From: Prolixibacteraceae bacterium
GTDB lineage: Bacteria; Bacteroidota; Bacteroidia; Bacteroidales; Prolixibacteraceae
DNA: 64,000 nt
Reading direction: 5' to 3'
NCBI GenBank assembly: GCA_028683385.1
Contig: JAQUIJ010000011.1
Coordinates: 62,001 to 126,000, forward strand
Positions 1-8,028 of this stretch are shown in pieces (the first letter of the stretch is position 1; every line of letters begins with the position of its first letter). The position numbers were made by a program, and so were the translations under genes. The notes under the pieces were generated by a model. The model ran no database searches and was not told the origin of the DNA. It was given only the letters and a program-made list of their open reading frames with translations.

Positions 1-1613
1 TAGCGCAAGGTAGCCCGCGGACTAAGCAAAAACTCTTTGGAATATGACCAGTATTGTGAGCGAATTCCGACAGTGGCGTACAGAGATCCTTTTCCAATTG
101 GTATCTGGTAGGTATCCTGAATGAAGGCCGTTGTTCGGGTTGAATTCATATTGTACTTCATATTAGTTGAACTGTACAATTCGAGCTTATCGCCGTGATA
201 CGGAATTGCATAACCGGTTGAATCTCGCAGAACCCATTCATTCATCCGGTCGTCAATTTTTTCAATCTGCGATTTGATGCCCCAGTTTAATAAATGGTGT
301 TCCGAATTATATGCGCCTTTGTGTTCCAGACTGTAAACGCTTACATCCAGATAATTTCGTGCATGGTTTATAAATTCACCAACGCCAATGTTAAGAGCAC
401 TGTCTGCGGCTCCAGTTTGTGTGTTCTGCTCCAATTCATTCAGGTAATAAGACCCATCAATATCGTAGGTTTCAGCTTCTTTCGATTGAAAGGCAGAAGC
501 AATTATTTTTAAATTTAATTTTTCGCTGGGATGGTAATTCGCAACCAGAGCGCCGGTAGTTGTTACAAACTGATCAGCTTCCTGACCTTCAAAATAAATC
601 TTTGCTCCGTACTGCTGACTAATTGTTCCAAAGCTGGTTTCGCGACTTTGAGGCATGAAATTGTATTGGTTTTTAGCCAGATTACCCAGAAATGAAACAT
701 CGAAAGATTTGTTGAATTTGTAGATCAGGTAGGTTTGAAAATCGACGAAGTTCGGATTGTATTCGCCTTTTTCGTCAAGCGAACCAAGTAAATATCTGTT
801 GGTCTTATAGCGAACGCCGGTAATGTGCGAGAATTTGCCGTTTTTGCTCAAATCTTCGACATGCAGCGAACCTCCCAGAAAACTGGCAGAAACGGATGCT
901 GCAAACTCGGTTGGCTTGCGGTATTTGATGTCGAGAACCGATGCCATTTTATCGCCGTATTTGGCATCGAACCCACCTGCGGAAAATTCGATTGACGAAA
1001 CCATATCGGAATTAATGGAGCTCATTCCTTCCTGTTGTCCTGAACGAGTTAGTAACGGACGGTACACTTCAATGTCGTTGACATAGACCAGATTCTCATC
1101 GAAGTTTCCGCCCCGTACTGAATATTGTGAACTCAATTCATTGTTGGTTGATACACCTGGCAAGGTTTTAATCAATGCTTCAACGCCGCCGGTTCCCGCA
1201 TCGGTCATGTTGGTCATGTATTTCGCATCGATCCGGTTCATGTTGGTTTTGGTGCGGCGATTTTGAGTGACCTGCACTTCTTCAATTTCCTGATCAATTT
1301 GTTTCAGCGCGATATTTAGCTCAATCTTCTGTTCTTCCGAAGCTTTAATACTTTTTTCGACTGATTGGTACCCAACCATTGAATACACAATAATTACGAT
1401 TTTTTTCGCTGGAATTCGCAAAAGGTAAGCTCCATCACGATCTGAAATAGTTCCAATCGATGAGTTTTTCAATGAAATATTAGCTAATTCAAGAGGTTTC
1501 CCGTTCCCATCGGTAACTTTGCCAATTAAGGTAGCGTTATTGCTTTGTGCAAGTAAACTCGGGGCGTTCAGAAACAGTAGGATGATTGATAATAGTAGTT
1601 GAATTGACCTCAT
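1..1613 (-). CDS. TonB-dependent receptor, N-terminal part (truncated by window edge)
   Basis: The reading frame is open from the ATG at 1613 to the left edge (about 537 codons), so the C-terminal barrel end lies outside. Residues 1-23 look like a signal peptide ending LLAQ. A carboxypeptidase-regulatory-like (CarboxypepD_reg) domain follows (about 25-110, with the segment IGTISDRDGAYLL). Then comes a plug domain (about 130-230) containing the YSVRGGNFDENLVYVNDIEV motif, and the start of a beta-barrel rich in aromatic strands. It would be an outer-membrane, TonB-energised transporter. No SusD partner is adjacent, so its substrate (metal chelate, vitamin or peptide) cannot be told. The -7-like box is almost on top of the start codon (see 1619-1626). 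Confidence 0.88.
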   Translation of the reverse strand, partial: MRSIQLLLSIILLFLNAPSLLAQSNNATLIGKVTDGNGKPLELANISLKNSSIGTISDRDGAYLLRIPAKKIVIIVYSMVGYQSVEKSIKASEEQKIELNIALKQIDQEIEEVQVTQNRRTKTNMNRIDAKYMTNMTDAGTGGVEALIKTLPGVSTNNELSSQYSVRGGNFDENLVYVNDIEVYRPLLTRSGQQEGMSSINSDMVSSIEFSAGGFDAKYGDKMASVLDIKYRKPTEFAASVSASFLGGSLHVEDLSKNGKFSHITGVRYKTNRYLLGSLDEKGEYNPNFVDFQTYLIYKFNKSFDVSFLGNLAKNQYNFMPQSRETSFGTISQQYGAKIYFEGQEADQFVTTTGALVANYHPSEKLNLKIIASAFQSKEAETYDIDGSYYLNELEQNTQTGAADSALNIGVGEFINHARNYLDVSVYSLEHKGAYNSEHHLLNWGIKSQIEKIDDRMNEWVLRDSTGYAIPYHGDKLELYSSTNMKYNMNSTRTTAFIQDTYQIPIGKGSLYATVGIRSQYWSYSKEFLLSPRATLR

Positions 1614-1618
1614 ACGGG

Positions 1619-1626
1619 CAAAAATA
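1619..1626 (-). promoter_or_regulatory. Candidate -7 box (TATTTTTG) of the TonB receptor gene
   Basis: Read on the minus strand this is TATTTTTG, a full match to the Bacteroidota -7 consensus TAnnTTTG. Its G lies only 5 bases before the ATG at 1613, so transcription would begin at or very near the start codon, giving a leaderless or near-leaderless mRNA. No good -33 TTTG is visible at the usual spacing, so this is tentative. Confidence 0.3.
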
Positions 1627-1679
1627 ATACTTCCGGAATAATAAACTGTTTAGTACACCATAAATTGTTTAATTCAACT

Positions 1680-1687
1680 TATTTTTG
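1680..1687 (+). promoter_or_regulatory. Candidate -7 box (TATTTTTG) for the gene at 1740
   Basis: TATTTTTG matches the Bacteroidota -7 consensus TAnnTTTG and would give a leader of about 45 bases before the ATG at 1740. A clear -33 element at 19-21 nt spacing is not seen. Together with the minus-strand box at 1619-1626 it makes the 1614-1739 gap a divergent promoter region. Confidence 0.3.
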
Positions 1688-1739
1688 TTACGCTTCATCG
1701 ACTTTTCAGAGGAGCCAATTCTATAAATCTTAAATTGGT

Positions 1740-2168
1740 ATGGCATCTCGCGATTATCTTATACGTCAGTTTGAAGAAATGGGAATTTTCCTGTCTATTT
1801 TGTTTCGCCGTCTTTTGAAGATGAAAGAAGAAAATCAGCAGGAACAAATGGCATCGACCGTTCGTGAAGAACTCAATCAGGAATTGAAGTTGGATATCGA
1901 TCAGGTGATTATGCTCGAAAATGAAGAATTTTTGTCGCTGATTAAAACGTATTTTACATCAATTGATCAATTGGATAAACTGGCTGATATATTGAAAGTT
2001 ATTGGGCAGGATTCTGGTCAGTCTTTTTCGTTAACCAAAGCCAATTATCTCCTGAAATCTTTGTTTTTGTTTACCCATCTTCAGGAAACAAGTTCGGCGT
2101 TTTCGTATGAGCGACGGGCCAAAATTCTGGAACTCCAGAAAACGATTCTTGAAAAGGGTCTTGCATAA
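1740..2168 (+). CDS. DUF6483-like cytoplasmic protein of unknown function
   Basis: This is a 142-residue, helix-rich soluble protein with no signal peptide or membrane segment. The start (MASRDYLIRQFEEMGIFLSILFRRLL) resembles DUF6483-family proteins, which begin DYLxRQIExLxxxLxxIL; this assignment is from memory and approximate. The rest is amphipathic helices, with an acidic and glutamine-rich stretch around residues 30-50. It lies 28 bases upstream of yjbQ in the same direction and may be co-transcribed with it. No catalytic motif is seen, and no function is assigned. Confidence 0.72.
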   Translation: MASRDYLIRQFEEMGIFLSILFRRLLKMKEENQQEQMASTVREELNQELKLDIDQVIMLENEEFLSLIKTYFTSIDQLDKLADILKVIGQDSGQSFSLTKANYLLKSLFLFTHLQETSSAFSYERRAKILELQKTILEKGLA

Positions 2169-2196
2169 ATTTTAAATAATTCATTCTGTTGACATA

Positions 2197-2607
2197 ATGA
2201 CTGAACAATTTGAAATAACACTTCCAGCCTTCAAACGCGGTTACCATCTGATTACCGATTTGATTGAACGGCAATTGCCAAAACTTCCGGAGAAAGGGCT
2301 GGTAAATATTTTGATTCAGCATACTTCGGCAGGAATCAGCCTGAATGAAAATGCTGATCCTTCAGTGCGATATGATTTTGAAACTTTTATGAATAAATTA
2401 GTTCCGGAGAATGATCCAGATTTTACACATATTTTGGAAGGTTTGGACGATCAACCTGCCCACCTGAAATCCTCATTAATTGGCGCAAGTCTGACCATTC
2501 CAATTACAAATCACCAGTTAAATTTGGGAACATGGCAAGGAATTTATTTGTGCGAATTCCGGAATTTTGGTGGCCGACGCAAATTGGTAGTAACAATCAT
2601 ATCATAG
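2197..2607 (+). CDS. yjbQ: YjbQ/UPF0047 family protein
   Basis: 136 residues, the normal length of the YjbQ (UPF0047) family. Family hallmarks are visible: the HTSAGISLNENAD segment (about 43-55), the RYDFETFMNKLVP stretch, HLKSSLIGASLTIPI (about 89-103), and the closing LGTWQGIYLCEFRNFGGRRKLVVTI. Members are small cytosolic beta-sandwich trimers with conserved His/Glu residues; some complement thiamin-phosphate synthase defects weakly, but the natural reaction is unsettled. It is probably the second gene of a pair with the 1740 gene. It converges on uvrA, with the two stop codons separated by an inverted repeat. Confidence 0.9.
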   Translation: MTEQFEITLPAFKRGYHLITDLIERQLPKLPEKGLVNILIQHTSAGISLNENADPSVRYDFETFMNKLVPENDPDFTHILEGLDDQPAHLKSSLIGASLTIPITNHQLNLGTWQGIYLCEFRNFGGRRKLVVTIIS

Positions 2608-2613
2608 AAAAGC

Positions 2614-2655
2614 GTCAATAGTCATCAGTAAACCCTTTTTCTAATGACTATTGAC
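2614..2655. repeat. Inverted repeat with 7-nt phased words between yjbQ and uvrA
   Basis: Arms GTCAATAGTCAT (2614-2625) and ATGACTATTGAC (2644-2655) are perfect 12-bp inverted repeats. The right side continues in a 7-nt phase with CTAATGA words up to about 2670, close to the uvrA stop codon at 2676. It sits between two convergent genes and can act as a bidirectional transcription end. It belongs to the heptad-element set described in the findings. Confidence 0.8.
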
Positions 2656-2675
2656 ACTTTCCTAATGACTTGTTC

Positions 2676-5480
2676 TCAGAGTTTGTCCTTTAAAGCTGAG
2701 CCAGTATACGATTCCTGAACTTTTATCAGATCTTCAGGAGTTCCCTGAAATAAAATATTTCCTCCCTCTTTACCGCCTTCCGGACCAATGTCGATCACCC
2801 AGTCAGCACATTTTATCACATCCAGGTTGTGCTCAATGATAATGATGCTGTGGCCTCGCGCAATGAGTGCATTAAACGAGTCGAGCAATTTGCGGATGTC
2901 GTGGAAATGAAGTCCGGTGGTTGGTTCGTCAAAAATAAATAGTGACGGACTTCCCTTTTCTTTGGCCAGAAAAGAGGCCAGTTTGATGCGTTGGCTTTCA
3001 CCGCCCGACAAGGTACTTGATGATTGTCCGAGTTTAACGTATCCCAATCCAACATCTTGCAAAGGTTTCAGCAGTTTTGCAATTTTTTTTGCGGAGGTTG
3101 ATTTGTGGCTTCCAAAGAAATCAATAGCTTCATCAACCGTCAGATCCAGAATGTCGAAGATATTTTTGCCTTCAAAGGTAATTTCCAGAATTTCATCTTT
3201 AAAACGCTTTCCTTTACAGCTTTCGCACTCCAAATGAATGTCGGCCATAAACTGCATTTCAACTGTAATTTCACCTTCTCCCTGGCATTCTTCGCATCGT
3301 CCACCTTCAATATTGAATGAAAAATGCGACGGTTTAAATCCATTGTATTTTGAGCTTTGCAGCTCCGAATATAATTTTCGAATCTCGTCGTAAACTTTCA
3401 GGTAAGTTGCCGGATTCGATCTCGATGATTTCCCGATTGGATTCTGATCGACAAATTCAACTGAAGTAATTAGGTTGAAATCGCCCCGAATAATGTCGTG
3501 TTGTCCGGTTTTTTCGCTGAATCCTCCAAACATTTTTGCCATTGCCGGATATAAAACCTTTGTAACGAGCGATGATTTCCCGGAGCCACTCACGCCGGTT
3601 ACCACACAAATGGTATTCAGCGGAAATTTGACATTTATATTTTTCAAATTGTTCTCTCGAGCGCCGGTAATTTCGATGTAGTTACTCCATTTGCGACGTG
3701 TTTTTGGTACGTCAATTTTTTCTTTCCCGGTGAGGTACTTGGCAGTCATGCTTTCTGAATTTGACTCCAGTTGGTCGTGTGTACCCTTAAAAACAACTTC
3801 GCCGCCTAGCCTACCGGCCAGTGGACCGATATCGATAATTTCATCGGCTTCGCGGATAATTTCTTCGTCGTGTTCAACAACAATAACCGTATTTCCTAGT
3901 TTTTGCAGTTTCCTCAAAACACGAATGAGTCGTTGAGTGTCTCTGGAATGAAGCCCAATGCTGGGTTCATCCAGAATGTACATCGATCCAACCAAACTAC
4001 TTCCCAGTGAAGTTGCCAGATTTATGCGTTGAGATTCGCCGCCTGATAATGTTGCAGAAAGCCGGTTCAGGGTTAAATAGCCCAAACCTACATCGGTCAA
4101 AAAATCAAGTCGGTTGTTTATTTCGGTCAGAATACGTTCGGCTATTTTTGTTTCGTGTTCAGTGAGTCTCAGGTTTAGAAAGAATTTTTGCAGTTCGTCA
4201 ATCGGTAGCAATACCAAATCCTGAACTGATTTTTCGCCGACCTTTACATACATGGCCTCCTTTTTAAGGCGAGTGCCCAAACAATCGGGGCAGTTGGTTT
4301 TTCCACGGTAACGCGAAAGCATGACCCGATACTGAATTTTGTACGTGTTTTCTTCAAGCATTTTGAAGAACTGGTTCAACCCTTGAAAGTGCTTGTTACC
4401 CGTCCATAAAAGGTGTTTTTGTTCTTCGGTCAGTTCGTAATAGGGTTTGTGTATCGGAAAATTAAATTTTTCGGCAGCATAAACCAGTGCATCTTTCCAT
4501 TCTCCCATTTTCTCGCCTTTCCAGCATGCAACTGCATCCTGATAAACTGATAGGGATTTATTCGGAATAACCAGGTCTTCATCAATCCCGATTACTTTTC
4601 CGTAACCTTCGCAGGTTTTACAAGCGCCAATCGGGTTGTTAAAACTGAACATGTGGACGGTAGGTTCTTCGAATTCGATGCCGTCGGCCTCAAAGAGATT
4701 TGAAAAATGCTCTTCCTTAATGATTTCCCCGTCGTAAATTTTAATGATGCACTCGCCATGACCTTCAAAAAAAGCAGTCTGTACCGAGTCGGCGATCCGG
4801 CTCAAGTTGTCTTCATCGTTTATTACGGTAGCACGGTCGATTACAATGTTGCAGGTCGCATCTTTGCATTCTTCCTGATTATTTTCTTTCAGAATTTCAT
4901 CGATTCTCCGAACTTCTCCGCTTATTTCCAGTCGGGAAAAACCTTGCTGTAACAACAATTCAGCTTCCTGAAGTAATGTTCGTCCGTTCTTGAATTTTAG
5001 AGGTGAACACACCATGAAACGGGTATTTTCAGGAAAAGATTGAATGAAGTTGATTACATCGCTCACATGATGCTGTTTGACTTCTTTTCCGGAAATAGGG
5101 GAGATGGTCTTTCCAATTCGGGCAAAAAGCAATTTAAGGTAATCGTAAATCTCGGTGGACGTACCAACAGTCGAACGTGGATTGCGCGTGTTCACTTTTT
5201 GCTCAATGGCAATCGCTGGTGGAATCCCTTTAATATAATCAACTTCAGGCTTATTAATGCGCCCGAGAAACTGGCGGGCATAGGAGGATAAACTTTCGAC
5301 ATACCTTCGTTGACCTTCGGCGTAAAGCGTATCAAAAGCCAGTGATGACTTACCTGATCCTGATAATCCGCTGATTACAATAAATTTATTTCGATCTATT
5401 TTTAAATCAATATTTTTGAGATTATGAACCCTGGCGCCCTTAATTTGGATATATGATGAATAATTTGTTGGAGAACTCAT
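2676..5480 (-). CDS. uvrA: Excinuclease ABC subunit A
   Basis: 934 residues, full length. UvrA binds DNA lesions as a dimer and loads UvrB in nucleotide excision repair. Two ABC ATPase halves are clear. The first has Walker A GLSGSGKSSLAF (about 38-49), the UvrB-binding and insertion region, a zinc finger (CKTCEGYGK...CPDCLGTR), a signature LSGGESQRINLA and DEPSIGLH. The second has GVSGSGKSSLV, a CEECQGEGE...CESCKGKR zinc finger, LSGGESQRIKLA and DEPTTGLH. The ATG at 5480 gives a normal N-terminus. It is monocistronic, with convergent yjbQ downstream and the ECF sigma gene divergent upstream. It shows no defect and looks like the housekeeping copy. Confidence 0.97.
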   Translation of the reverse strand: MSSPTNYSSYIQIKGARVHNLKNIDLKIDRNKFIVISGLSGSGKSSLAFDTLYAEGQRRYVESLSSYARQFLGRINKPEVDYIKGIPPAIAIEQKVNTRNPRSTVGTSTEIYDYLKLLFARIGKTISPISGKEVKQHHVSDVINFIQSFPENTRFMVCSPLKFKNGRTLLQEAELLLQQGFSRLEISGEVRRIDEILKENNQEECKDATCNIVIDRATVINDEDNLSRIADSVQTAFFEGHGECIIKIYDGEIIKEEHFSNLFEADGIEFEEPTVHMFSFNNPIGACKTCEGYGKVIGIDEDLVIPNKSLSVYQDAVACWKGEKMGEWKDALVYAAEKFNFPIHKPYYELTEEQKHLLWTGNKHFQGLNQFFKMLEENTYKIQYRVMLSRYRGKTNCPDCLGTRLKKEAMYVKVGEKSVQDLVLLPIDELQKFFLNLRLTEHETKIAERILTEINNRLDFLTDVGLGYLTLNRLSATLSGGESQRINLATSLGSSLVGSMYILDEPSIGLHSRDTQRLIRVLRKLQKLGNTVIVVEHDEEIIREADEIIDIGPLAGRLGGEVVFKGTHDQLESNSESMTAKYLTGKEKIDVPKTRRKWSNYIEITGARENNLKNINVKFPLNTICVVTGVSGSGKSSLVTKVLYPAMAKMFGGFSEKTGQHDIIRGDFNLITSVEFVDQNPIGKSSRSNPATYLKVYDEIRKLYSELQSSKYNGFKPSHFSFNIEGGRCEECQGEGEITVEMQFMADIHLECESCKGKRFKDEILEITFEGKNIFDILDLTVDEAIDFFGSHKSTSAKKIAKLLKPLQDVGLGYVKLGQSSSTLSGGESQRIKLASFLAKEKGSPSLFIFDEPTTGLHFHDIRKLLDSFNALIARGHSIIIIEHNLDVIKCADWVIDIGPEGGKEGGNILFQGTPEDLIKVQESYTGSALKDKL

Positions 5481-5646
5481 TAGTTATGTTATTATAAATG
5501 CAAATAAATTTGGTTTATTCGAAAAATTGATCGATTTTTACCAGCACAAAATTAGCAAATTGTTTAACTCTCATTAAAAAAAGCTTGCCTATCGACAGAA
5601 CTATACTCTTTAATTATTGAAAACAGTCACATAATAATTCAGAGTC

Positions 5647-6240
5647 ATGTTCAGAACAGAAGATCTGAGCGACAATTCGCTCGTAAAACAATTTGTCGAT
5701 GGTGATCAGGCAGCTATTGAACTATTAATTGCCCGCCATAAAAAGAGAGTTTTTACCTACATCGTTTTAATTGTAAAAAACCATCATCTCGCTGAGGACA
5801 TCTTTCAGGATACTTTTATTAAAGTTATCCGTTCGTTGAAAGCCGGAAAATATACCGAAAACGGTAAATTTATTTCCTGGGTGCTTCGCATTTCACACAA
5901 CCTGATCATCGATCATTTTAGGAAAGAGAAATTGCTAAGCACAACTTCGAATGATGATACGAACATCGATCTTTTTAATTCTCAGAAGTATTCGGAAGAG
6001 AATATAGAAGATAAGTTGGTTTACGATCAGATTACCAGTGATGTACGCCTTTTAATTGAAGAATTGCCCGACGATCAGCGAGAGGTGATCATGATGCGGC
6101 ACTATCAGGGCTTAAGCTTTAAGGAAATTTCAGATTTAACGGATGTCAGTATTAATACGGCTTTGGGGCGTATGCGTTATGCGTTGATCAATCTCCGGAA
6201 ATTGATTGAGAAAAAAAATCTAAGCCTTACGAAAATTTAA
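5647..6240 (+). CDS. ECF-type RNA polymerase sigma factor
   Basis: 197 residues with sigma-70 region 2 (about 20-95; RHKKRVFTYI...HLAEDIFQDTFIKVIRS...FISWVLRISHNLIIDHFRKEK) and region 4 (about 135-190; LPDDQREVIMMRHYQGLSFKEISDLTDVSINTALGRMRYAL). This is the plain two-domain ECF layout; no C-terminal extension is seen. No anti-sigma factor with a membrane helix is encoded next to it; the following gene encodes only a small soluble protein 71 bases downstream. The regulon cannot be deduced from sequence. It is divergent from uvrA, with 166 bases between the start codons. Confidence 0.93.
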   Translation: MFRTEDLSDNSLVKQFVDGDQAAIELLIARHKKRVFTYIVLIVKNHHLAEDIFQDTFIKVIRSLKAGKYTENGKFISWVLRISHNLIIDHFRKEKLLSTTSNDDTNIDLFNSQKYSEENIEDKLVYDQITSDVRLLIEELPDDQREVIMMRHYQGLSFKEISDLTDVSINTALGRMRYALINLRKLIEKKNLSLTKI

Positions 6241-6311
6241 GGAATTGATAACAATATTACTTCTGAGGTTGCGTTATTTCTTCATAACTAAAACAAGTAT
6301 AACGTTAGCCT

Positions 6312-6536
6312 ATGAGTAAATTCTCTACCTTGAACTATTTGATCAATTCATATTATGCCGGTAAAAAGGAAGTTGAAATCCTACATCTTGATAATTTAGA
6401 TGAATTAGATGTTGATTTTAATTCGATCGGATTCGAACCTTCACAAAGTAGTATTGATGCAATTTTGAACTTTGCATCGCAACTGGAAGTCTTAAAATCT
6501 GGAAATGTCGGAAATATTGAATTGAATTTGAATTGA
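6312..6536 (+). CDS. Small acidic hypothetical protein downstream of ECF sigma factor
   Basis: 74 residues, strongly acidic in the middle (DNLDELDVDFNSIGFEP) and ending KSGNVGNIELNLN. There is no signal peptide, membrane segment or zinc motif, so it is not a classical membrane anti-sigma factor or ZAS protein. It follows the sigma gene in the same orientation and is followed at once by an intrinsic terminator, so the two are probably one transcript. A role in regulating or being tied to the sigma factor is inference only. Confidence 0.65.
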   Translation: MSKFSTLNYLINSYYAGKKEVEILHLDNLDELDVDFNSIGFEPSQSSIDAILNFASQLEVLKSGNVGNIELNLN

Positions 6537-6552
6537 ATCTGAAAAAGTATTT

Positions 6553-6585
6553 AAAAGCATCTTGACAAAGGTGCTTTTTTTATTT
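6553..6585 (+). terminator. Intrinsic terminator of the ECF sigma operon
   Basis: AAAAGCATC (6553-6561) pairs with GGTGCTTTT (6570-6578) around an 8-base loop, with one A-to-G mismatch position, and is followed by a run of T. It closes the sigma factor plus 74-aa gene unit. The loop contains TTGACAAA, which can also serve as the -33 element of the next promoter. Confidence 0.75.
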
Positions 6586-6592
6586 ATATTTG
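6562..6592 (+). promoter_or_regulatory. Bacteroidota-type promoter of the SPFH operon
   Basis: TTG at 6562-6564 and TATATTTG at 6585-6592 are separated by 20 bases, fitting the TTTG-N19-21-TAnnTTTG consensus. It would start transcription around 6598, about 35 bases before the SPFH start codon. The -33 part is the loop of the upstream terminator hairpin. Confidence 0.55.
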
Positions 6593-6632
6593 TGATATCA
6601 TATTAATATCATTATAATTTAAATCTGATAGT

Positions 6633-7481
6633 ATGGAAAAATCATTTACCGCCCGTTCTGGTTATTTTGTCTTAGCTATTGAAGCTTTACTTCTTGTGCT
6701 GGCCGTTGTTTCGATTGTAAATTCAGTTATTGTTGTTGGAGCTTTGCTGATTGTCTTTTTTCTTTTCATTGCTCCGGGTTTTATGGCCGTCGATCCAAAT
6801 CAATGCTATGTATTGATTCTCTTTGGGGAATACAAAGGAACTCTGAAGGATAATGGATTCTTCTGGGTAAATCCATTCTTCGTAAAAAAGAAATTTTCAC
6901 TTCGAGCCCGAAATTTTAACAGCGAACCCATTAAGGTAAACGACAAATTAGGGAATCCGATTATGATTGGATTAGTGCTGGTTTGGAAGGTTGAAGAGAC
7001 TTATCGTGCTGCATTTGGGGTTGATGAGTACGAACATTTTGTGGTGGTTCAAAGCGAAGCTGCTTTAAGAAAATTGGCTGGCTTATATCCTTACGATAAC
7101 ATCGAAGACGATCATGCCAAGATTACTTTGCGTGATGGGGGTGAAGAAGTGAATCATGAATTAGAAAATGAAATTCGCGAACGGTTAGATATTGCAGGAA
7201 TTCATGTGATTGAAGCTCGTATTAATTACATTGCTTATGCACAAGAAATTGCGCAAGCTATGCTGAAACGCCAACAAGCTACAGCTATTGTTGCCGCTAG
7301 GTTTAAAATTGTGGAAGGTGCAGTCAGTATGGTTGAAATGGCTTTGGATGAATTGAGCAAACGCGAAATTGTAACCTTGGATGAGGATAAGAAAGCAACT
7401 ATGGTAAGCAATCTTTTGGTTGTTTTATGCGGCGACAAGGAAGCTACTCCTGTTGTAAATACTGGTACGCTTTATCAATAA
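6633..7481 (+). CDS. SPFH-domain (stomatin/prohibitin-like) membrane protein
   Basis: 282 residues. Two hydrophobic helices at the N-terminus (about 10-55) form a membrane anchor. An SPFH/Band 7 domain follows (about 58-235; GFMAVDPNQCYVLILFGEYKGT, then the NPFFVKKKFSLRARN segment). A short helical tail (RQQATAIVAARFKIVEGAVSMVEMAL) follows, as in stomatin relatives. These proteins form membrane microdomain scaffolds or large ring assemblies. It is the first gene of a likely four-gene unit: the next coding region begins four bases after the stop, followed by an alpha/beta hydrolase and a ribbon-helix-helix protein. No NfeD partner is adjacent. Confidence 0.9.
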   Translation: MEKSFTARSGYFVLAIEALLLVLAVVSIVNSVIVVGALLIVFFLFIAPGFMAVDPNQCYVLILFGEYKGTLKDNGFFWVNPFFVKKKFSLRARNFNSEPIKVNDKLGNPIMIGLVLVWKVEETYRAAFGVDEYEHFVVVQSEAALRKLAGLYPYDNIEDDHAKITLRDGGEEVNHELENEIRERLDIAGIHVIEARINYIAYAQEIAQAMLKRQQATAIVAARFKIVEGAVSMVEMALDELSKREIVTLDEDKKATMVSNLLVVLCGDKEATPVVNTGTLYQ

Positions 7482-7484
7482 GTG

Positions 7485-8024
7485 ATGAACAAAATTTTAT
7501 TTAAAGAAGAGCAACAATTTAGGCAGTGGTGGTGGATTGTTCTGATTTTGGGAGCCACAATTCCTGCTATGGTTATGTGTGTATATGCACTATACCAACA
7601 AACTGTTCGAGGCATTCAGGTTGGCAATAGTCCTGCCCCTAATGGGGTGCTGATTATCGTACTTATTTTTCTATGCGTAATGCTCTGGGGGTATTACAAG
7701 CTTAAACTTGAGGTCTGGATTGATCAGGATGGGATTCATTATCGGTTTTTTCCTTTGATTTTAAGTAATAAGCTTATTTCTAAGGAGGAAATTCAACGAT
7801 ATGAAATACGGAAATACAATCCAATCATTGATTATGGTGGTTGGGGTGTTCGTCGTGGTTTTGGTCGAAAATGGCAACGAGCATACAATGTGAGTGGAAA
7901 TATTGGATTGCAAATCTACCTGACCAATGGGAAGAAAGTTCTGTTTGGAACTCAACGGTCGCAGGCCATCCTATATGCTATGGATGAAATGATGAAATTA
8001 AAATCAGAAACCAGAAAATATTAG
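7485..8024 (+). CDS. Two-TM membrane protein with PH-like cytoplasmic domain
   Basis: About 179 residues from the ATG at 7485; a GTG at 7482 directly after the upstream stop is also in frame, but the ATG is preferred. Two transmembrane helices (about 17-38 and 55-75) precede a soluble domain with alternating strands (LEVWIDQDGIHYRFFPL...KLISKEEIQRYEIRKYNP...GLQIYLTNGKKVLFGTQ). That pattern is typical of bacterial PH-like/DUF6141-type domains; the family name is given cautiously. It is translationally coupled to the SPFH gene, suggesting that the two work together in the membrane. Confidence 0.8.
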   Translation: MNKILFKEEQQFRQWWWIVLILGATIPAMVMCVYALYQQTVRGIQVGNSPAPNGVLIIVLIFLCVMLWGYYKLKLEVWIDQDGIHYRFFPLILSNKLISKEEIQRYEIRKYNPIIDYGGWGVRRGFGRKWQRAYNVSGNIGLQIYLTNGKKVLFGTQRSQAILYAMDEMMKLKSETRKY

Positions 8025-8028
8025 AATC

